Shown here: positions 10,746 to 20,298 of the stretch, one piece after another
How the letters are laid out: each line of letters begins with the position of its first letter
Position numbering within the stretch: the stretch's first letter is position 1
From: Pascua guehoae
Taxonomy: Eukaryota > Basidiomycota > Tremellomycetes > Trichosporonales > Trichosporonaceae
Assembly: GCA_001600415.1 (NCBI GenBank)
Contig: BCJX01000009.1
Coordinates: 354,074 to 418,073 of the forward strand
Direction: 5' to 3'
Length of the DNA stretch: 64,000 nucleotides
Notes under the pieces: model-generated
What the model saw: the letters and a program-made list of their open reading frames with translations, nothing else
What the model was told of the DNA's origin: nothing
Database searches by the model: none
Translations under genes and position numbers: made by a program

Positions 10746-11727
10746 GATTTCTGCTGCTTCTTGTCGATGTATAATTCAGCAAGGAGAAAGAAGAAAAATG
10801 AAGGGGGGATGAGTGGCGACAAGACTGACTGTCTCTTCAGTGTTGTCTTATAACCAAGTCTGCGCCAGACGATGCGTTTTCTTACCGCCAAGGCCGCACT
10901 GCTGTGTCCGGCGACGGCGAGGGTGGGTTTGCCGGACCGAGCGTTAGGGTAGCGCCAACGGTTTGACATCTGGAACGGTACTAGCACCATTAGCTTTGGC
11001 GCCCCGTTTGCGTGCTCGCGCAGGCAGCGCTGCCCAAAAGTGGAGTGAGGTGTTAGATTCAGATTATAGCGGCTGTGCGACGCATGTCTTAGGTCCCCAA
11101 AAGGCCAAAAAGCGCGTCCACAAAGTCCACGGAGCGGTGCAAACCCCACCATGGGGCTGGGCAGATGCCACACCTAGCGACCCACGGCCCAATGACGGCC
11201 CGGCACAGACACGGAGTAAGTAGCCGACCATCGTGTCGAGGCTGCTCGCCAGTGCGGTCGCATCCGTCCTTGATATCTAACCCCTCTCGGTGCCGTGGAC
11301 TAGGACATGGGCCTCCACCCATGCCAGCCTGTTCAGCATGGCCATGGCTGTCTCTCCATACGCGGGGGCTGGTAAGACTGCCGTGGTCAGATGTACCAGC
11401 ACATCGGCAATTCCACCCAGGACGCTTCCACCCAGGAGGCTCCCACAAAGGAGGCTCCCACAAATGAAGCTCCCACAAAGGAGGCTCCCACAAAGGAGGC
11501 TCCCACCCAGGACGCATTGATCCCCCCACGATAAGACACTCGGGTCCCATGCAGGCTCGCTGGATGGTCCCAGCAGGCCGAGTACGACGACCGCACAGCG
11601 ACCGTACGGCGTAATTTTGCTCTCAAGTTGACCCCGCCGCAACCGTCCATCCCACACTCGTCGCGATGGTGCACCCATCGCATCAGAGCTACAGAGATCC
11701 ATCCTTTTACTGCTCTTACACTAGGAC
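10746..11727. other. intergenic, holds a 15-bp minisatellite
   Basis: No supported gene. The main feature is the seven-unit repeat at 11411-11515, listed separately. The first 100 bases upstream of 10745 are A/G-rich on the plus strand (pyrimidine-rich on the coding strand), as expected for a leader. Confidence 0.5.
11411..11515. repeat. 15-bp tandem repeat, 7 units
   Basis: Seven consecutive 15-base units resembling tcccacaaaggaggc, with a few substitutions. The unit is a multiple of three, so a plus-strand frame starting at the ATG at 11391 reads a (EAPTK)-like Pro/Thr repeat and ends at a stop shortly after the array. The other strand reads a GASFV-like repeat. There is no further gene evidence. 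Confidence 0.85.
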
Positions 11728-12758
11728 CTAGTGGGACCGCACACCGTCCTTGAGTGTAAAGTTGGTGAAGGTGACCTTTGCGCCGCCCTCCTTTGGACTG
11801 CATGCCATGATGCCGACAAACACCTTGTCCTGGCCAGCGGCACCAGTGGCGGCGTCATTGTCCTTTGTGGGGCCAAACCACTTTACCTGGCGGATCATGT
11901 CGTCGCCGTGGTAGACCTCGAGCACGTTTTTGGTGTAGGCAATGGTGAAGCGGGTCGAGTCCGACTTGTTCCGCCTGCTGAGCGACCTGGGGGGGAGTGT
12001 AAGCTTTGGATTGGGTCCAAGTGTGGGGGTGGGGTGGGCCGATACAGCGAGCCAAGAGCCAAGAGGCTAGCACGGCCCATTTTCGCACTAGCGAGCCAGG
12101 AGGCGACTAAAAGGTCTCACCATGCTCACCAGTCAGAGTATGGGTTGCACACCACGGCGCCGTTCCACAGCGCGCCGTTGTCGTACTCGATGCCCGTCTT
12201 GATCCACTGTGTCGGCGATACGTGTAGGAACAGCGCGCCCTGGTCACTTCGAGCGTGTTAGTGCTCTTTATTCGCCTCCATTCCGGGTCCAATGTCGGCT
12301 ACCGCCGGACCCACGGACGTGCGGTCCCAGTGGTAAAAAGTACCCACTACTGGTCCATGTTAGTGAAATCTGCCGTCCTCGAGCCCCGAGCCCCACCAAC
12401 CCCAGCCCCAGGAGTACAGCTAGTGCCCAACGCCAACTATTCGCGAGCGGCGACACCCGCACCTCTCCGCGGCCGGCCACCCCACCCTTACCGGCCACTA
12501 GCCTCTACTCACTTGTACATTGGGATCGACCTCGATATCGACCGAGACTTCAAAACCGGCCCCGACCTCGCGTTCAAACCCCAGCGTCGGGCCGTCGTGC
12601 GAGTCGCGCTCAGTCGTCCGCCACCAGTCGGTGCCGCCGACCGTGCGGTGGACAATGCTCGAGCCCCCACCACTGACGTCACCCTCGAGGGCGGACGCGG
12701 GGTCGAGCGGGCCCCAGCGCGCGTCGCTGAAGGGCACCGTTGTAGCAGAGGCAGGCAT
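11728..12758 (-). CDS. DUF1349 (Ree1-like) protein with an inferred 2-nt exon
   Basis: Proposed exons 12513-12758, 12348-12349, 12130-12246 and 11728-11986 give 207 residues. The protein matches the DUF1349 family of small concanavalin-like beta-sandwich proteins, to which the yeast enolase regulator Ree1 belongs. It shows FEVSVDIEVDPN, then YDQGALFLHV, WIKTGIEY, the VVCNPYSDWS stretch and a final VTFTNFTLKDG. If the first two introns are read as one, the join gives VQGALF and loses the Tyr and Asp of the family YDQ motif. Inserting the dinucleotide TA between two introns (CCAG before it, GTGGGT after it, each intron with its own CACTAACA branch site) restores VQYDQGALF exactly. The third intron splits the Trp codon of SDW. 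Function is unknown; it has no signal peptide and is probably cytosolic. The overall gene is secure, the 2-nt exon is inference. Confidence 0.82.
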
Positions 12759-13358
12759 CGTGTGGAGGTGTGGAGGTCTGGTTCAGAAGGCGTGCACAGC
12801 GAGTTCCAGGTTGGAGAGGTGAGATCCGGGGGCGAGCCTTGGTTGCAGCTTGGCTGGGATGCACTACAGTATGGTCTGACACGGATAGGTTGGTAGGCGG
12901 ATGAGGAATGGATGCGAATGGTGGTGTGCGGGGCATGCGGGGCAAGCGGCATGAGCCGACGTGAGCAGGTGTGAGCACGCGGAGCAATCTGTGCTTGCAT
13001 GCTTGGCGCAGAAGCGTGCGTCATACCCCGCCGTGGCTTGGTGAATTGCAGGCATGGCTGCTGGCTGGCTTGCAGGCCTGGCTGGGTGCAAAACGGCCGC
13101 CGGTACGAAGCAGGCGAAGCAAGGTGAAGCGGCAGCGCGTGGCGGTGGCCGAACAAGGCGGATGTGCCCCTGTCCAATGCCCGAACATTGCTTTGGCAAA
13201 GCGACCTCGTGATCGTGATCAAAGGTCCAGAAGGTCCGGAAATCACGCATCACTCGCCGCTCGAGGCTGTTTTTAACAACACTACTGTACTACTTTTTGT
13301 TGCATGCACATCTCCACCTTGCGTCTACACCATCTGGTCTCGCATTGTCGATACCGCC
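12759..13358. other. divergent promoter region
   Basis: 600 bases between the DUF1349 gene (minus) and the sterol desaturase-like gene (plus), so the stretch must hold both promoters. No clear TATA element or gene is seen. Confidence 0.5.
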
Positions 13359-14745
13359 ATGGCCACGCAGACTGTCACGCGCGAGCGGCCAAACGACGCC
13401 GCGGCCACCAACGGGGTGCCCAAGGCACCACATGTTCCCAAGGCTGACCCCTCGGCCTACTCTGGGAGTGCGTAAGACGGGCGCGTCGTCGCCACCCACG
13501 TTAACACGTTGGACATGTGCTGTGCTGACGCTTGTGCAGAGGAGCACAAGTGGGGTGTACGCCCGGCGACGCGGATCAACCACAACCCTTTGCTGTCGCT
13601 CATGCCCGTCGTTGCGATTCTGGCCATTACGATCGGGTTCAACCACAGCACCTATGGGGAGCGGTTCTACACGTGGCTGAATGCCAACTATACGCCGTTC
13701 CAGATCAACGCGTGGTGGACGTTTGGCATCACGTCGGGCGTCTACTGGATCGGTGGCCTTATTTTCTGGTCCGTAGTCGAGTAGTCGACTGGCCGCTAGC
13801 CGCGCAGCGAGCACGCTTACTGACACGCTCAGCGCGTTTGACATGTTTGACCCGCTGCACAATCTCGTCAAAGAGTACAAGGTCCAGCCCGACAAGCGCA
13901 TCACGTGGGCAGAGTACCGGCAGGTCATGGCGATTGTCCTGCGCAACCAGCTGTGCGTAAACCTCCCGCTCACCGTCCTCACGGCCTACTTCCAGCCGCT
14001 CAAGACGACGGCACCCCTGCCCGGTGCGGGCTGGACGGTCGTCGTCTACTTTGTGTGCATGCTCTTTGAAGAGGCCGGCTTCTTCTTTGTCCACCGCGCA
14101 GTCCACTCCAAGGCCCTCTACGCAAAGATTCACAAGATGCACCACACGTTTACCGCCCCCGTCGCGCTGGCGAGCACGTACTGCACCATGACCGAGCACG
14201 TCACGGTGAGTTTGGAGCGGAGTTTGGAGTGGGACCGACCCACGGCAAGCAATTTGATGGCCTGATGGGTTCCGACCGGCCCGAAGCCCCCCCCCCCCCT
14301 CGCCTCCCCACTGACACGCAAAGTCCAACCTCGCACCCATCATCCTCGGTATCTACCTCCTCGACGCGCACTGGTCGCTCAACATCATGTTCTTCTGCAG
14401 CCTCGAGATTGGCACCCTCGCCACCCAGTGAGCACCCTCAGCCCACATTGCGCGCGGTGCCGCCGCTGACCACTAGCTCCGACTTTAACATTCCGGGCCT
14501 CAACGACGCGCTCCAGCACGACTGGCACCACTGTGCGTTATCCAGGACGCAATCCCCCACACACACGCTCACACCCAGACGCGTTCACAGAGAACTTTGG
14601 CCCCACGGGCCTCCTCGACGGCCTCATGGGCACCGACACAAACTACAAGGTCTGGCTCTCCGAGCTCCAGCGGCGCGACACGGCCGACCCGAATTGGTAC
14701 ATGAAGGGCCGGGTCGAGCTGGCCAATGCGACTGCTGCGCAGTAG
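13359..14745 (+). CDS. sterol desaturase / C4-methylsterol oxidase-like membrane enzyme
   Basis: Six exons (13359-13467, 13540-13780, 13833-14205, 14324-14427, 14477-14532, 14579-14745) give 349 residues. The three histidine boxes of the fatty acid hydroxylase/sterol desaturase superfamily are complete: HRAVH at 204-208, HKMHH at 217-221 and HDWHH at 290-294. They coordinate the di-iron centre that hydroxylates or desaturates a lipid using O2 and cytochrome b5. Hydrophobic stretches near residues 50-70, 95-115, 150-170, 180-203 and 245-270 indicate an ER membrane protein. The HHTFTAP and late DGLMGTDTNYK segments resemble the ERG25/FAXDC2 branch, so C4-methyl sterol oxidation or a related lipid hydroxylation is likely. 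I would not call it ERG25 itself. Intron 3 contains a run of 13 C (14287-14299). Confidence 0.88.
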
Positions 14746-15279
14746 AAGGAGGGGGGGGGGGGATGTTCCAAAGCACTGTTTCGCGTTTGCGCGACGACAA
14801 GACGACAAGACGACAAGCCCTTCGACAGGTCTGGGTCTGCCCTCGGGAACGAATTTCGTCTGGCGTGTACCATCTGTATTCAAGCCATGTAGCACATGGG
14901 GGTCGTGGGTGCCGAGGTTGCAGGGACGTGCTGGCGCGTCTGGTGGCCGGGGACTTTGTAGCCGCTCGCCGCTGGTTAATGGAGTTCAGTCAGTGCTTGG
15001 GACGGGCATATGTGACCTGCTCCAAGAAGATCCGTGTACATTACTCCACAAGGGTGGGTATTTCGCTGCTGACTGGGTATCACGGTTATGTCTCCACCCC
15101 AACCTCCCATCCCTCCTCCATCCCCTCCTCCTCCACCCCTCCTCCACCACCCCCTGATAACCTCCTCCACAGCCTCCTCCACAGCCTCCTCCACAACCTC
15201 CTCCACAACCTCCTACACACACACACACACACGCACACACACTCCCCCCCAAACCCCGACCCCCCCTCCCCGGTCCACC
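14746..15279. other. intergenic between convergent genes, simple repeats
   Basis: 3' regions of two convergent genes. A run of 12 G (14751-14762) lies just after the desaturase stop. Clusters of ctcctccac at about 15115-15205 and a (CA)n tract at about 15212-15242 precede the stop of the minus-strand gene. Confidence 0.6.
15115..15244. repeat. CCTCCTCCA and (CA)n simple repeats
   Basis: Irregular ctcctcca(c/a) copies up to about 15208, followed by a CA dinucleotide tract broken by one G. This is low-complexity sequence in a 3' intergenic region. Confidence 0.8.
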
Positions 15280-17170
15280 CTACGCAGGGTACGCCGGCGG
15301 CACCTCACTCGCCCTGACCATAATCTCCCTCCGTGTCTGCTCGAGCTTCTCACGCGTGCGCTCGAGGTCGCGCCCCGCCGCGCTGCACTGCTGGGCCATG
15401 TTGGCGACAAACGTCTGGGCCTGGGAGATGACATTGAGCATGTCGGAGCGGACGATGCGGAGGTCGGCCGCTGCGCGCTGGATCTTTTGGTGGAACATGT
15501 AGTCTGTGAAAAAGTTGTCGAATACCATGTCGGACATGAGGTTGCTGCGGTGTCAGTGTTGGGGTTTGTGGGGGGAGGGTAGTGGGGAGAGGGTAGTGGG
15601 GAGAGGGTAGTGGGGAGAGGGTAGTGGGGAGAGGGTAGTGGGGAGAGGAGCCATCAGGTGATTATCGTCCCATGACAATAGCCCAGCAGCTATCCACTGG
15701 TCGTGTCGCCTCGGTTGGGTTCTGGGGGGAGCGGAGAGCGGAGAGTGGCCATGGGTTGATTCTTGTCCCACAACGACAGCCCATCGGCCACTGACCGTGC
15801 CACGCCCAAGCGGTCTCCAGTGCACCCGAGTACAACTCGTACACACCAGCACGTGCACCTCGCCCGGACTCGACTCACCCCTGCGGCATCCGCACGGCCG
15901 CGAGGCCCGGCACATTCGGCGACAGCGTCTGCGCCTGCCGGACAAACAGGCGCGCCTGGTCCGCGGCGCGCTGTGCGCGCGCGAGCGCCGAGCGCTCCAT
16001 CATGTCCATCATGGCGCCGCCGCCCATCATGTCCCACGTCGACGCGTTCTCGGCCTGGGTGTTAGCGTGGTATGTGGTAGACGGTACCTGTTGAGAATGA
16101 TGACGACTGTGAGGTCGGGCTTGGGCGGATCTCTGCCGGCCCACCGTACCTCCCAGCGGCACCCTCCCCCCCCTCCCCCGCGACATCCCAGCGCCCGGCA
16201 TCTCCCCCCACAGCATCTCCCCCCACAGCATCTCCCACAGCATCCCTGCCCTGCCATGTCCAAACACTAAACCGCGCCGAGATAGACTTACAGAGGCGAC
16301 ATTCTGCGCCGCAATGTTCATACACGCCGCGGCCTGTTTGAGGAGGGCGACGGCGCGCTTCTCGTTGGCCAGAGTCGTTTGGGACTGGCGTCGGCGTCAG
16401 TTACGGCTCTCTTGGTACTCGTACGCGTCGCACTGCGGCCTCGACCCCGACCCGACCTGACCCCGACCCGACCTGACCCCGACCCTACCCACCCCGACCC
16501 CGGGGCACGCCACTCACAGCATCATAATGCCGCAGGGCATTCTTGTACGCCATCTCCGCCGCATCTTCCTCGGGATACCGCGGCGTAGGCCCGTCAAAGA
16601 CGCGCCTGTACAGATCCTCGAGCTGGGCGCGCAGCCGCCGGTGCTCCTCGGCATACGGCTTGAGGCTGTCGATTTGGACTGACAAGTCTTGGATCTGCGC
16701 CTCGAGGGCTTCGAGGCGGTTGCGGCATCCCTGCTCGCGCTCAAAGGCCTGGATGTACTCTTGCTCTTCCTTTTCCGTCATCGAGTTGAGGATTTCCTTG
16801 TTGGACGCCGGGTGCTTGATCTTGACCCAGAGGCGTTTGCTGACGCGGTCCTTTATGTCTTGCCAGTCCTTGTACTCCTTTTTGCTGCGTGTGAGCTGGG
16901 GGGGGATGCGGGATGGGGGATGAGATGGGTATGTGCAGGATACCCACGTCGAAGCCTCATACTTTGCCAGCGTGGCCTTCTCCTCCGTGACCTCCTTGAG
17001 CGTCGTGTCGAGCTGCCGCCGCACCTGCGCCAGCGTCGGGGGCGCATAGTCGACAGCCTGGATGGACTGCAGGAGCTCGCGGTGCTGAGCGCGTTAGAAG
17101 GGGTCACAGACGTGAGTAGCCGTGTGGGCAGGCTCACTGCGGCGGCGTTGCTTTCGACAGAGTTGTCCAT
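15280..17170 (-). CDS. coiled-coil protein of unknown function
   Basis: Six exons (17138-17170, 16944-17084, 16518-16895, 16292-16384, 15879-16054, 15280-15544) give 361 residues. The protein is charged and helical, with heptad-like stretches at about 20-60, 60-185 (for example the LEALEAQIQDLSVQIDSLK segment and nearby leucines) and 270-345. A Met/Gly-rich insert (DMMGGGAMMDMM) lies near residue 225. No signal peptide or membrane segment is seen. I do not recognise a named family; a structural or scaffold role is plausible. The frame is well supported because each junction restores a continuous helix, but the second intron has two possible acceptors 9 bases apart (CTC or CAA start). Intron 5 (334 nt) carries a 14-bp tandem repeat. 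Confidence 0.78.
15577..15646. repeat. 14-bp tandem repeat, 5 units, inside an intron
   Basis: Five exact copies of gggtagtggggaga in the fifth intron of the coiled-coil gene. The unit is G-rich on the plus strand and pyrimidine-rich on the transcribed sense strand. Confidence 0.9.
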
Positions 17171-17652
17171 GGTGAGTGGGGATGGTTAGAAACAAACAGA
17201 TGGAGAGGTGGCGAGGACGTGGAGCAGGTCGAGCAGGGTTGGCGTCACGGGCTGCGTGCGTACCCACGAGTAAACAAAGTTCATGGGCTCCAGTAGTGGG
17301 TAGGTACCAGTGGAGCCAAGAGGCCAAGTTCCACGCTATCCACGTGATTGTGACGGTTGAACCCATGTTGACAATGACGTCATTGAATGCCACAACTGCC
17401 CTATCTCGTCGTCGCAGTGATCGCATCGTCTTGGCACCATCGTCTCGAGGCATGGACTCGTCCACTTCCCGAATAGTATACCCACAGGCGCACCAAGGTG
17501 TCAAAGAAGCAGATTTTTTTGATATTCACAAGAGCCCAGTGCATCAGCCTTGTTGGCATCAACTAGAACTGACAACATTCCTTGAACGGAAAAATCATGG
17601 CATTATTCGTTCCATCTCACGCGATCCGATAGTGTGTATACCTCCAAGGCCA
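17171..17652. other. intergenic, tandem genes on minus strand
   Basis: 480 bases between the MFS stop and the start of the coiled-coil gene, so it holds the latter's promoter. No motif is singled out. Confidence 0.5.
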
Positions 17653-19282
17653 CTAGTACGGCCGCTTCCGCTGCTCCCACCGGGCCCACATGACGGCCAC
17701 GGACGCTCCCGCAAGCAGTGCGCCGACCATGATGGTCATGTGGAGGTACCCGGCGGCCGACGAGACGTGCGCCTTTGACTCGCCCGAGGAGCGGAGGAGC
17801 GCACCCGCAGTGGGCGTGCCAAAGAGCGTCGCGAGCCCGCGGGCCATGTAGAGGATGCCGTTGACCGACGCAAAGTTTTGGGGCCCAAACAGCTCGACGA
17901 GCGATGTGGGGAAGAGGGATACGTAGGCGCTCGCAAACGTGCCATACGCCACGGCATACGTGATAAACAGGCCGCGGCTGGCTGCGAGCGAGTCGGTACC
18001 GATGGCCGTCGAGGGCAGCCAGAGCCCAAACGACGCGACGGCCGAGACGACCGTCGTGAGCAGGAGCATGTTGACGCGCCCGTACCGGTCGGCTGCGATG
18101 CCGAGGGCGATTTTCCCAATCGCATTCGCCGCATTGCCCACGGCGATAAAGTTGGCGCCCTGCGCGGCACTGTACCCGAGCGTACGCGCGTAGGCCGAGA
18201 AGAAGAATGTCGGCGTATAGTAGGCGGCAGACTGGAGGAAGGCGCCGAGCATCTGGGCGGCAAACTTGGAGCTGCGCGCGATACGCCAGTCGACGAGGGG
18301 AATATTCCACATCTGTACCAGGTGGAATCGCAACCGTGCAACCGGTGACGTCCCGTACTCTGAACTGTTGCGCTGGCGTGCGGCACGGTTCTCAACCTCG
18401 TGCCGCGCCTTGGACGCCGGGTCCCAGTCGATCCAAAACGATGCCGCCGCGAGGAGCACGGCAGCCACGCCGCCCGAGATGCGCAGCGCGTTCCGGAATC
18501 CCACATGCGCGTTCAGCGCCTGCATGACCGGCGCCCATACGAGCCCACCCACGCCCGTCCCGCTCATGATGATACCCATCGCCAGCCCCCGGCGCGCCCC
18601 GTACCACACTGGCGCGACTGTCACCGCGGGCATGTAGGAAAAGCACGTCCCGAGACCCTGGAGCACGCCCTGCGTGAGCATAAACTGCCACAGGTGTGTG
18701 GAAAACGACGCGAGGATGCACGAGAGGAAGAAAAAGGCCGCGCCGACAAGCACCACCACGCGCGGCGAGTACCGCTTCGTCCACGCCGTCGCGATTGGGG
18801 CTCCAATCGTCATAAAGGCCGCCGACAGCGTCCCGATAAGGTCGATTACCGCGGGCGTAGCGCCCGTAAACGGTGTATCGGGTTGCACGGCCAGCGACTG
18901 GTACAGCTCCTGGTAGACGCCAAACGAGAAGAGCACGCCGCATGTGGTGAACACGAGGCTAAATGACGAAATACAAATCATCACCGCCCGGCTGCAGTGT
19001 CAGTTGTGCAGGAGAGCCGATAGGTACAACTTACAAGTTGGATTCCTTGGCTGCTGTGGCAGCGGCTGCATCATTACCGCTCTCTCCAGCAGGAACAGGT
19101 GCTGTCACGATGGAATGTGTTGATGCAGATGGCGTAGGTGTGGCGCTCCGCACCCGTGGACCAGTGACTGACGACAGCGTTGTCGTGCTAGGCAGTGGTG
19201 GAGTGGGGCCGGACAGATCTTGTAGCTCCATCTCAATCGACCCCTGGCCAGAAGCCTTGATCGACGACTTGCTCGACGACAT
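17653..19282 (-). CDS. MFS transporter, monocarboxylate porter type
   Basis: Two exons (19035-19282 and 17653-18991) separated by a 43-nt intron give 528 residues. The first about 85 residues are a hydrophilic Ser/Thr/Pro-rich cytosolic tail. The rest holds about 12 hydrophobic segments in the 6+6 pattern of the major facilitator superfamily. The segments CGVLFSFGVYQ, ISGGVAAVLL, the paired AMGIIMSGTGVGGL, and a central loop with basic residues fit the monocarboxylate transporter branch found in fungi (Mch/Esbp6-like). Members move short carboxylates or related small acids across the plasma or an inner membrane, and several fungal ones have unknown substrates. The intron falls just before the first membrane span, a common position in these genes. 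No metabolic partner gene is adjacent, so the substrate stays open. Confidence 0.88.
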
Positions 19283-20121
19283 GGCGGGCGGTGGGGGTGA
19301 TCAACTGGCCAAAGTGTAGTGATCAACGGGTCAAAATTGGAAGACATCAGACTCAAGACTCTTGGCACCATGTTATGTTTAAGTCAGCCGAAACCAAGAC
19401 GCCGAGCGGGACATCCGGCAATGTCCGCGTTTCAATCACATGACTCGGAACCTGGGGCTCGGCGGGGTCGACTCGGTCGCGGGGCTGAGTTCCGAGTTTC
19501 GGCCGGCGGGCCAGTCGCACGGACCAGTCGATGCCATTTCTGTTGGAGTGCTGCTCCTCACCCACGGCTGCGAGGAGGGGTAGTCTTAATTGCCTTGAGT
19601 CCGAGGTGCGTCCCCAACGGTGACATGGTCTGCATTGGATGTTGGCTGATGTCGAGCACGCACGTGCAACGGCCAGGGAAGTCACGAAGGCGTCGGCAGA
19701 CTTGATCACAGCATTCAATACCTCTCAGGCTCTGAGGTTCTGTCGCTGAACTTGGTACGCAGCTGGTACGCAGCTGCTGTAGTCCACCCCACAAGTGTGA
19801 AGGACACCTGTTTGTTTGGGTTCTAGGCTCCAGACGCCACAGACAGTTACTTTGTTCAAATCACCCCGGACGCGAACATGATTGCTGTGGAAGGTAAACG
19901 TTGTGGGGTTGGCTGACACGCGAGCGCTGTCACACTGTCGAGTTGCTTCACATGATGCGCCTGGCTTGGCATTGGGACACTTGTGCCCGGTGCTCCCTCC
20001 TAAGCGCATGGGAATCAGGTGATCGACTAAGAGTATCCAGTGCGATTGTGAGCTCTTTTGCCAGAGATGTCATGAGGTTGCCTGATATGCCCAATGGCAA
20101 CTTGTTGTAAGTGCCTCTGGC

Positions 20122-20298
20122 ATGTCCGTTCTCATTAGCGAAACATCTAATGGTCTTCCTGGTCAATGGACCAAGGATGCCATGTTGGATGAGGAGGAGC
20201 AAGCACCAGCCGCCAACCTCATGGAACGTCAAGCCCAGTGGAATGCCAATCAGAAGTTCAGCAAGACGTCAACAAACAAACAATTGTCAGAACGTTGA
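20122..20298 (+). CDS. short orphan open frame, possibly a gene fragment
   Basis: A 58-codon frame starting MSVLISETSNGLPGQW and continuing with an acidic, Gln/Asn-rich segment (DEEEQAPAANL, QAQWNANQKF) before TGA. Its composition is protein-like, but codon choice is less GC-rich than in the sure genes. A GTAAGT at 20109 and an AG just inside the frame could also make it part of a spliced product, though that intron would be only about 33 nt. No homologue is recognised. It may be chance, a young gene or a relic. Confidence 0.22.
   Translation: MSVLISETSNGLPGQWTKDAMLDEEEQAPAANLMERQAQWNANQKFSKTSTNKQLSER

Noticed and set aside
15209..15252. (CA)n tract as a telomere or centromere signal
   Set aside because: A short simple repeat beside ordinary genes; no telomere-type TTAGGG array is present.
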